Shown: positions 57,923-64,000 of the stretch, one piece after another | Layout: each line of letters opens with the position of its first letter | How positions within the stretch are numbered: position 1 is the stretch's first letter | NCBI RefSeq assembly: GCF_008386465.1 | Contig: NZ_VUOD01000006.1 | Location: 62,001 to 126,000 of the forward strand | Direction of reading: 5' to 3' | Source of the DNA: Arenimonas fontis | GTDB taxonomy: Bacteria; Pseudomonadota; Gammaproteobacteria; Xanthomonadales; Xanthomonadaceae | Length of the DNA stretch: 64,000 nucleotides | Translations under genes and position numbers: made by a program | Notes under the pieces: model-generated | The model's input: only the letters and a program-made list of their open reading frames with translations | What the model was told of the DNA's origin: nothing | Database searches by the model: none

Positions 57923-59821
57923 TCAGATCCGGGTGGAGCGGGCGGCCTGCAGCACCCTGCCTTCGCGCACCATCCGCACCACGGCGACGACGTCGGCGTC
58001 CATGGCGCGGTCACGCGGCATGAACGCGATCTCCTCGCGAATGGCCTGCCAGGCCGCCCGCACCGCTTCACCCGGCTGGAACTCCGGCGATCGCGCCAGC
58101 TCCTGCCGCAGCGCCTCGACCTCGGCCAGGAAGGCCTCGCGCCCGGGCATTCCGGGAGCCGGTCCGCCCGAAATCTTGGCGGCCAGCGTCTCGGCATCGC
58201 CGGCGCGGGCCAGGCGACGGGCGGCATTGATCATGTCGCGCCGGTAATCGAGCGCCTGGGCGGCGGTGTACAGCTCCAATGCCAACACCCGCGCCAGATC
58301 CTCCACCATCTCCAGCACATGCCGCCCCTCGTTGGCGCCCATGGATACATGGTCCTCGGCATTGGCGCTGGTCGGCACCGAATACACGCTGGCCGGATGG
58401 GCGCGGCTGGCCAGATCGTTCACCAAAGCGGCGGCAGTGTACTGCACGATCATGAAGCCGCTCTCGGTACCGTCCTCGTTGCCAATCAGGAAAGGCGGCA
58501 GGCCGTCGTTGGTGGCCGGGTCCAGAAGCTTGTTGAGCCGGCGCTCGGAGATCGAGGCCAGCACCGGGATCGCCGCCTTCAGGTAGCTGAGCGCCAGCGC
58601 CAGCGGCATGCCGTGGAAGTGGCCGGCCGAAACCACCTGCTGCTCGAGCTCGCCGACGCCTTCCAGATCCGGGAACAGCAAGGGGTTGTCGGTGACCGCG
58701 TTGAGTTCGATATCCACCACCCGCTTGGCCTGCTCGACCGCATCGCGCACGGCGCCATGCACCTGCGGCGCACAGCGCAGCGAATAGCTGTCCTGCGGCT
58801 GGTGCTTCTTGCCGCCGCGGAAGGGCCTGAACCGCTGGTAGAAGCGTTCGCGACCGTGGCGCTGGTTCAGCGGCACCCAATCCCAGCCGATGTCGAAACC
58901 CAGGGCCTGCTGCTCGGGGTCGCTCCAGCTGTCCGGCTGCCAGGGCCGGAACGTCGGCACCAGGTGGTAGGCGATGCCGGCCAGGCTGGAGCCGCGCAGC
59001 AGCGCCAGGATGTGCGCGGCCGAACGGGTCTGGCCGGGATGCGGCCGCAGCGCATGCACCTGTGGTTGGAAGGCGCCCAGGCGGCCGGCAAAGGCGTCCA
59101 GGCTCATGGCCAGGGCAAGGTCGGCGGTGTCCAGCAGTTCGTCCAGGACCTCGATGGCCAGCACCGCAGTCGCGAGCATCTGCGCCGTGCCGTTGTTCAG
59201 GGCCAGGCCTTCCTTGTGCGACAGCCGCACCGGCTCGAGGCCGGCGCGGGCCAGGGCCTCGGCGCCGGGCAGGCGCTCCCCCTGGTAGAAAGCCTCGCCG
59301 CCGCCCAGCAGGACGATGGCCAGATGCGACAGCGGCGCCAGGTCGCCGCTGGCGCCGACCGAGCCCTTGCTCGGCACCACCGGCACCACACCGGCGTTGA
59401 GCATGGCCACCAGCGCCTCCAGCACCTCGACCCGGATGCCCGAGTGGCCCCTCATCAGCGTGTTGATGCGAATGCCGAGCATGGCCCGCACCACCGTGGC
59501 CGGAAAGGGTTCGCCCACGCAGACGGCATGGGTGACGATCAGGTTGTGCTGCAGCTCTTCCAGCAGGCCATTGGCCGAAGACCGGGCGCCTGGCAGGCCC
59601 TCGCGGGCGCGTCGCGCGCCCAGCAGCTTGTCGGCATTGCTGCCAAAGCCGGTGGAAACGCCATAGATCGGCTCCTGGCGCTTGACCTGGTCGGCGAGGA
59701 AGTCCGCCGCACGCCGCACCGCCGGCAACTGGGCCGGGTCCAGGGCCACCGGCGCACCGTGGGCGATCTCCACCACCTGGGCGCGGGTCAGGCTGCGGCC
59801 GTCGAGCAGGATGGGACGCAT
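57923..59821 (-). CDS. hutH: Histidine ammonia-lyase-type enzyme with internal insertion
   Basis: A 632-residue member of the aromatic amino acid lyase family. The MIO cofactor triad Ala157-Ser158-Gly159 is in VGASGDLAPLSH and the tyrosine loop in YGVSTGFGSNAD. Selectivity positions read Thr-His (LIVTHAVCVG, compare Ser-His of HutH) and Glu in ANAEDHVSM, favouring histidine over phenylalanine or tyrosine. HutH is about 510 residues; the extra length is an insert of about 50 residues before QDSYSLRC, rich in Trp, Arg and Phe, and about 50 more at the C-terminus. It lies two bases downstream of hisS on the same strand. No hutU/hutI is nearby. Confidence 0.85.
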   Translation of the reverse strand: MRPILLDGRSLTRAQVVEIAHGAPVALDPAQLPAVRRAADFLADQVKRQEPIYGVSTGFGSNADKLLGARRAREGLPGARSSANGLLEELQHNLIVTHAVCVGEPFPATVVRAMLGIRINTLMRGHSGIRVEVLEALVAMLNAGVVPVVPSKGSVGASGDLAPLSHLAIVLLGGGEAFYQGERLPGAEALARAGLEPVRLSHKEGLALNNGTAQMLATAVLAIEVLDELLDTADLALAMSLDAFAGRLGAFQPQVHALRPHPGQTRSAAHILALLRGSSLAGIAYHLVPTFRPWQPDSWSDPEQQALGFDIGWDWVPLNQRHGRERFYQRFRPFRGGKKHQPQDSYSLRCAPQVHGAVRDAVEQAKRVVDIELNAVTDNPLLFPDLEGVGELEQQVVSAGHFHGMPLALALSYLKAAIPVLASISERRLNKLLDPATNDGLPPFLIGNEDGTESGFMIVQYTAAALVNDLASRAHPASVYSVPTSANAEDHVSMGANEGRHVLEMVEDLARVLALELYTAAQALDYRRDMINAARRLARAGDAETLAAKISGGPAPGMPGREAFLAEVEALRQELARSPEFQPGEAVRAAWQAIREEIAFMPRDRAMDADVVAVVRMVREGRVLQAARSTRI

Positions 59822-59823
59822 GC

Positions 59824-61203
59824 TCAGCCCTCCCCCGCCAGGCGCGCGCGCAGATGGGCGGCCAGGCCGGCGCGCGGGACTTCCGCCTGCTGCTGGCTGC
59901 GGAGGTCCTTGACCGCGACCACAGCGCGCGCGGCCTCGTCCTCGCCGCTGAGCACCATGAAGCGGATGCCGGCCTTGTCGGCGTACTGGAACTGCCTGGC
60001 CAGCTTCTTCGCCTCCATCTGCACCTCGGTGTTGATGCCGGCGCCGCGCAGCTCGCCGGCGATGGCCAGGGAGTCGGCCAGGCGCGACTCGTCCATCAGC
60101 CCGACCAGAACCTGCACGCTGCTTTCGGCGGCGCCGATCAGGCCGGCCTCGCGCAGCTGCCAGAACAATCGGGTGGCGCCGATGGAAATGCCCACGCCCG
60201 GCAGTTTCGACTTGCTGTAGTGGCTGGCCAGGTTGTCGTAGCGGCCGCCGGAGCAGACCGAGCCGATCTGCGGGTGCTCGTCCAGCACGGTCTCGTAGAC
60301 GGTGCCGGTGTAGTAGTCCAGGCCGCGGGCGATGCTGAAGTTCACCGCGTAGTCACCGTCCGGCAGGCCCTGGGCGCGCAGCAAGGCCACCACCTCGGCC
60401 AGCTCGGCGGCGCCGGTGACCAGCGACTCGTTGCCGGCCGCCTCGCCCTCGGCACGCAGCGCCGACAGGCGGGCGATGGCCTCGTCGTGGCCGCTGGAAC
60501 GGAAGCCGACGAAATCCATGACCCGGTCCACGACCTCGCCGGACAGGCCGAAGTCGGGGCCGGCCAGGGTGGCGCGCACCGCCTCGGCGCCGCGCTTGTC
60601 CAGCTTGTCGATCTCGCGCAGCACCAGGGCCTGGCGCTCGCCTTCGGCAATGCCCTGGGCCTCGAAGAAGCCGCGCAGCAGCTTTCGGTTGTTCAGCTGG
60701 ATGGTGAAACCGCCGACGCCCAGCTCGGTGAACACCGCGTGGATCACCGCCGGCATCTCGGCGTCGTGACGCAGGTGCAGGCTGTCCTTGCCGATCACGT
60801 CGATGTCGCACTGGTAGAACTCGCGGAAACGGCCGCGCTGGGCCCGCTCGCCACGATAGACGCGCTGGATCTGGTAACGCCGGAACGGGAAGGCCAGCGC
60901 GTGTTCGTGCTCGGCCACGTAGCGGGCCAGGGGCACGGTCAGGTCGAAACGCAGGGCCAGCTCCGGCATGCCCTCGCCGGCCTTCTCCAGGGCGCCGGTG
61001 GACTGGACGAAATACACCTGTCGCTCGGTTTCGCCGCCGGACTTGGTCAACAGCACCTCGGACAGCTCGAACACCGGCGTTTCCACCGGCAGGAAGCCGA
61101 AGCGCTCGTAGTTGCGGCGGATCACGTCCAGCATGCGCTGGAAGGCGATCTGGTCACGGGGCAGCAGCTCCATGACCCCGGGCGGGGTGCGGGGCTTGAT
61201 CAA
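59824..61203 (-). CDS. hisS: Histidyl-tRNA synthetase
   Basis: A 459-residue class II synthetase. Motif 1 lies in [17 protein letters not shown], motif 2 in [20 protein letters not shown] with [12 protein letters not shown] following, and the His-specific loops are [20 protein letters not shown] and [20 protein letters not shown] (motif 3 nearby). A C-terminal anticodon-binding domain ends the protein. The complete active site rules out HisZ. It starts with TTG at 61203, giving the family N-terminus [20 protein letters not shown]. The ammonia-lyase gene follows two bases later. Confidence 0.95.
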   Translation of the reverse strand: MIKPRTPPGVMELLPRDQIAFQRMLDVIRRNYERFGFLPVETPVFELSEVLLTKSGGETERQVYFVQSTGALEKAGEGMPELALRFDLTVPLARYVAEHEHALAFPFRRYQIQRVYRGERAQRGRFREFYQCDIDVIGKDSLHLRHDAEMPAVIHAVFTELGVGGFTIQLNNRKLLRGFFEAQGIAEGERQALVLREIDKLDKRGAEAVRATLAGPDFGLSGEVVDRVMDFVGFRSSGHDEAIARLSALRAEGEAAGNESLVTGAAELAEVVALLRAQGLPDGDYAVNFSIARGLDYYTGTVYETVLDEHPQIGSVCSGGRYDNLASHYSKSKLPGVGISIGATRLFWQLREAGLIGAAESSVQVLVGLMDESRLADSLAIAGELRGAGINTEVQMEAKKLARQFQYADKAGIRFMVLSGEDEAARAVVAVKDLRSQQQAEVPRAGLAAHLRARLAGEG

Positions 61204-61290
61204 GGCGCGTAACTCCGTTGCGGAACCGGCGCATTCTAGCGGCAGGCACGGCTCGGGACGTCGGCACGCTCGGTGAAGGCTGTCGCGGAC

Positions 61291-61320
61291 TTGCCGAGGC
61301 CCTGCCCGGGCGCCTAGAAT
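61291..61320 (+). promoter_or_regulatory. tRNA-Pro promoter
   Basis: TTGCCG (61291-61296) and TAGAAT (61315-61320) with an 18-base spacer form a good sigma-70 promoter 16 bases before the tRNA. The GCGCGGC discriminator just after the -10 is the GC-rich type seen at stringently controlled stable-RNA promoters. Confidence 0.65.
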
Positions 61321-61336
61321 GCGCGGCTCGATCCCT

Positions 61337-61413
61337 CGGGGTGTAGCTCAGCCTGGTAGAGCGCTACGTTCGGGACGTAGAAGTCGCAGGTTCAAATCCT
61401 GTCTCCCCGACCA
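61337..61413 (+). tRNA. tRNA-Pro (anticodon CGG)
   Basis: A 77-base tRNA with encoded CCA. The acceptor stem pairs CGGGGTG with CTCCCCG (one T-T mismatch at pair 6), the D arm is AGCTCAGCCTGGTAGAGC, the anticodon arm is CTACG-TTCGGGA-CGTAG with anticodon CGG, and the T arm is GCAGG-TTCAAAT-CCTGT. It reads the proline codon CCG, the main proline codon in such GC-rich DNA. Confidence 0.97.
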
Positions 61414-61425
61414 GTTCAGATGGAA

Positions 61426-61458
61426 GGCCCGGGAAACGGCCGTTTCCCGGGCCTTTCT
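61426..61458 (+). terminator. Intrinsic terminator of tRNA-Pro
   Basis: A perfect 28-base palindrome (61426-61453) folds into a very strong stem, GGCCCGGGAAAC with its complement, followed by TTTCT. It begins 12 bases after the tRNA CCA, so the tRNA is a single-gene unit and the DUF2339 gene is transcribed separately. Confidence 0.88.
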
Positions 61459-61549
61459 GCTTTCCGCCCCGGTCATCGCCCGGACCGGACCTTGGCCGGC
61501 CCACCCCGTCCCCGCATACACTCTGCCCGGACAAGCCAAGGGGAGTGGC

Positions 61550-64000
61550 ATGGCCTGGATTCTGGGGATACTCGGAGCATTCTTCGGCTGGCTGGCGATG
61601 GCCGCCGACGAGGAAGTATTCGGCCTTTTCGGCGGCGCCCTGGCCGGCGCCCTGCTGGGCCTGGCAATCCGGCAGTACAGCCGCCTGCGCACGGTGGAAG
61701 CGCGGCTTGCGCGGCTCGAGGGACGCGCCGCCGCGACCGCAGCGCAGGCCACCCACGCAGGCGTGTCGCCGCGCCCAGCCGAGGCCGCGCCGGCCGGCAC
61801 CAGCCCCATGCCGGCCGGGACGCCCGCGGCTACGGTGCCCGTCACGCCAGCTGCCGCCACCCCGGTTGCCCCCACCACGCCCGCCACCGGGGCAAGGCCA
61901 CCGACGATGCCGGCCTCGCCAGCCCCCGGTGCCAGCCCGGCGCCGCCGCCCTACCCGACAGGTGCCCCGGCCGCCGCCAGCCACCCGGCCACGCCGCGGC
62001 CCCCGACCGGGCCGAGCGCGCTGGACCGCCTCACCGCCCTGGTCCGCAACTGGCTGTTCGAAGGCAACGTGCCGGTGAAGATCGGCGTGCTGGTGCTGAT
62101 GTTCGGCGTCGCCAGCGGGCTCAAGTACGCCGCCGACGCCGGCTGGCTGGTCGTGCCGATCGAACTGCGCCTGGCCGGCATCGCCGCCGCCGCCATCGCC
62201 GGCCTGGTCTGGGGCCTGCGCAGTGCGCCGCAGCGGCCGGCCTTCGGCCTCAGCCTGCAGGGCGGCGCCATCGGCGTGCTGCTGCTGGTGGTGTTCGCCG
62301 CCTTCCGCTACTACGGCGTGATCGGCGCCGGTCCGGCTTTCGCCATCGTGCTCGTGCTGGTGGCCGGCGCCAGCGTGCTGGCGGTGCGGCAGAACGCGGT
62401 GGCCCTGGCGGTGCTGGGTTTCATCGGTGGCTACCTGGCGCCGGTGCTGATCTCCACCGGCGGCGGCAACCACATCGCCCTGTTTTCCTACTATGCGCTG
62501 CTGAACGCGGCGGTATTCGGCATCGCCTGGTTCCGGCCGTGGCGGGCGCTGAACCTGGTCGGTTTCGTCTTCACCTTCGTGATCGGCACGCTCTGGGGCG
62601 CGACGTACTACCGGCCGGAGCTGTTCGCCACGGTCGAGCCCTTCCTGGTGCTGTTCTTCCTGTTCTACGTCGCCATCCCGGTGCTGTACGCCCTGGCCGG
62701 GCGCGAGGCCAACGGCAAGGTGGACGGCACCCTGCTGTTCGGCACGCCGCTGGTGGCCTTTCCGCTGCAGGTGGCGCTGCTGGACGGTGAACGCATGCCG
62801 CTGGCGGTCAGCGCGGTGGCTGTGGCCGTGGTCTACGCCCTGCTCGGCACCTGGGCGGTGCGCAATCCACGCCTGCGCACGCTGGCGCAGAGCGCCGCCG
62901 CCCTGGGCGTGGTCTTCGCCACCCTGGCCATTCCGCTGGCGCTGGAGGCGCGCTGGACCTCGGCGGCCTGGGCGCTGCAGGGCCTGGGCATGGTCTGGCT
63001 GGGCCTGCGCCAGCAGCGCCCCCTGACCCGCTGGGCCGGCCTGGCGCTACAGGGTTTGGCGGCCTGCGCCTGGCTGGTCAGCCTGTTGGACCGCCACCCC
63101 GACATCGGCGACCGCCTGCTCGTCAACGGCCATGCCCTGAACCTGCTGCTGCTTTCGCTGGCCGCCTTCGGTTCCGGCTGGCTGCACGACCGGGCCGGCC
63201 GGTTCCGCGTGCTGCCCATCCTGCTCTTCATCGGCGGCCTGTTCTGGTGGAGCCTGCTGGGCCTGCGCGAGATCCTCGTGAACCTGGATCCCGACAGCAT
63301 CGCCACCGCCTTCGGCGGTTTCGCCGCGATCACCGCCGTGCTGGCTGCGTTGCTGCGCCGGCCGATGGCCTGGCCGCGCCTGGGCTGGGCGCTGGCGCTG
63401 GCCTGCCTGCTGCTGCCGTTGCTGGCGCTCGCCGCGCTGGAGAGCGGCTCATGGCGTTGGCTGGGCGTGCCGGCGCACTGGTTCGGCGGCGAGGAGCGGC
63501 TGTGGTGGCTGTGGATCGCCGCCGGCCTGGCCTCGACCCGCGCCCTGCTGCAGCCGCGCTCGCGCCTGCTGCCGGCGGCGCACATCGCCGTGCTGCTGGC
63601 GCTGATGTTCGGCGCCGGCCTCAGCCTGGCGCGCTGGGCCGAATACCGCTTCGGCCTGGGCACCGGCTGGTGGCTGCCGCTGGCATTGGCGCCGGGCGCG
63701 GCGCTGGCCGCGCTGGCGGCGCTGCGGCCGAACATCGGCGGCTGGCCGGTGGCGGCGGAATTCCCGGCCTGGCGCACGGTGTGGCTGGGCATCCTCGCCG
63801 GCCTGCTGGGCCTGGGCTGGCTGGTCGGCCTGCTCGATCGCGGCGACAGCGATCCGCTGCCCTGGCTGCCGCTGTTCAACCCTCTGGAGCTGATGCTGCT
63901 GGCCGGGCTGATGGCGGCGCTGGTGGCGCTGCGCCGACTGTCGCTGCCACGCGGCATCCCCGGCCTGCTGTGGGGTCCGCTGGCGACGCTGCTGCTGAGC
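61550..64000 (+). CDS. DUF2339 family multi-pass membrane protein, 3' truncated by window edge
   Basis: The frame runs open for at least 817 residues to the window edge. MAWILGILGAFFGWLAMAAD begins a membrane pair, a coiled segment (TVEARLARLEGRAA) and an Ala/Pro-rich linker of about 100 residues follow, then WLFEGNVPVKIGVLVLMFGV, the DUF2339 signature, and some 20 hydrophobic helices. Relatives are 850-1100 residues, so most is present. GGGGAG lies six bases before the ATG. Function is unknown; the family appears in many Gram-negative envelopes. Confidence 0.88.
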   Translation, partial: MAWILGILGAFFGWLAMAADEEVFGLFGGALAGALLGLAIRQYSRLRTVEARLARLEGRAAATAAQATHAGVSPRPAEAAPAGTSPMPAGTPAATVPVTPAAATPVAPTTPATGARPPTMPASPAPGASPAPPPYPTGAPAAASHPATPRPPTGPSALDRLTALVRNWLFEGNVPVKIGVLVLMFGVASGLKYAADAGWLVVPIELRLAGIAAAAIAGLVWGLRSAPQRPAFGLSLQGGAIGVLLLVVFAAFRYYGVIGAGPAFAIVLVLVAGASVLAVRQNAVALAVLGFIGGYLAPVLISTGGGNHIALFSYYALLNAAVFGIAWFRPWRALNLVGFVFTFVIGTLWGATYYRPELFATVEPFLVLFFLFYVAIPVLYALAGREANGKVDGTLLFGTPLVAFPLQVALLDGERMPLAVSAVAVAVVYALLGTWAVRNPRLRTLAQSAAALGVVFATLAIPLALEARWTSAAWALQGLGMVWLGLRQQRPLTRWAGLALQGLAACAWLVSLLDRHPDIGDRLLVNGHALNLLLLSLAAFGSGWLHDRAGRFRVLPILLFIGGLFWWSLLGLREILVNLDPDSIATAFGGFAAITAVLAALLRRPMAWPRLGWALALACLLLPLLALAALESGSWRWLGVPAHWFGGEERLWWLWIAAGLASTRALLQPRSRLLPAAHIAVLLALMFGAGLSLARWAEYRFGLGTGWWLPLALAPGAALAALAALRPNIGGWPVAAEFPAWRTVWLGILAGLLGLGWLVGLLDRGDSDPLPWLPLFNPLELMLLAGLMAALVALRRLSLPRGIPGLLWGPLATLLLS

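Noticed and set aside
59824-61203. hisZ, the regulatory partner of short HisG
   Set aside because: The protein keeps the synthetase catalytic loops ([13 protein letters not shown]) and an anticodon-binding domain, so it is hisS.

Overview
The window is very GC-rich DNA with tightly packed genes, frequent ATGA/GTGA start-stop overlaps and alternative GTG/TTG starts. The gene content points to a gammaproteobacterium of the Xanthomonadales/Lysobacterales lineage or a close relative: a TrpR-like YerC gene heading a complete his operon, mtnB-mtnD-mtnC, a feoA-feoB-DUF6587 operon, EfpL, DUF6164, a Tat-exported HiPIP and a liu-type leucine catabolic cluster. This placement is inferred from family content; no rRNA or marker phylogeny is available. 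The first and last genes are cut by the window edges.

Layout. 1-8.9 kb: cell-wall and envelope genes (lytic transglycosylase, PlsC-type acyltransferase, DUF6164, SRPBCC protein, lipoprotein, DUF808), two cyclic-di-GMP-type signalling proteins, an anchored solute-binding protein, NnrU and two very small proteins. 8.9-11.5 kb: an accessory-looking patch with a lipoprotein, a higBA toxin-antitoxin pair with its inverted-repeat operator, and a DNA-modification-sensing HNH endonuclease. 11.5-17.6 kb: Tat-dependent epimerase, M14 peptidase and fused isobutyryl-CoA mutase IcmF. 17.6-18.0 kb: a structured RNA candidate resembling 6S RNA. 18.0-30.9 kb: branched-chain amino acid catabolism (leucine dehydrogenase, isovaleryl-CoA dehydrogenase, thiolase, methylcrotonyl-CoA carboxylase beta and alpha, methylglutaconyl-CoA hydratase, HMG-CoA lyase), interrupted by an oppositely oriented feo operon.

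31.0-34.7 kb: a PAS-GGDEF-EAL gene split by an intact IS5-family element with a clean CTAA target duplication; joining the flanks restores one reading frame. 34.8-43.7 kb: SDR dehydrogenase, EfpL, a block of ion and amino acid transporters (NhaC, two APC permeases, AGCS symporter) and RmuC. 43.8-47.1 kb: HiPIP with a perfect FNR/Anr-type box, then the methionine-salvage genes mtnB-mtnD-mtnC coupled to a C13 cysteine peptidase. 47.1-48.7 kb: secreted metallophosphoesterase. 48.8-56.0 kb: the his operon (yerC-hisG-D-C-B-H-A-F-IE) with a palindrome lying over its promoter. The HisG is of the long-form type but lacks the usual C-terminal regulatory domain. 56.0-64.0 kb: 7TMR-DISM diguanylate cyclase, an enlarged histidine ammonia-lyase downstream of hisS, tRNA-Pro with promoter and terminator, and the start of a DUF2339 membrane protein.

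How the genes work together. Leucine dehydrogenase plus the liu enzymes convert leucine to acetoacetate and acetyl-CoA. The thiolase and the SDR fit the ends of leucine and isoleucine breakdown, and IcmF links isobutyryl-CoA (valine) to butyryl-CoA. Histidine is covered by synthesis (his operon), tRNA charging (hisS) and possibly deamination (ammonia-lyase). Four cyclic-di-GMP-type proteins are present, one of them broken. I found no CRISPR array, prophage or clearly new multi-gene defence system. The best leads are the HisG truncation, the FNR-controlled HiPIP, the YerC operator, the RNA candidate and the enlarged ammonia-lyase.
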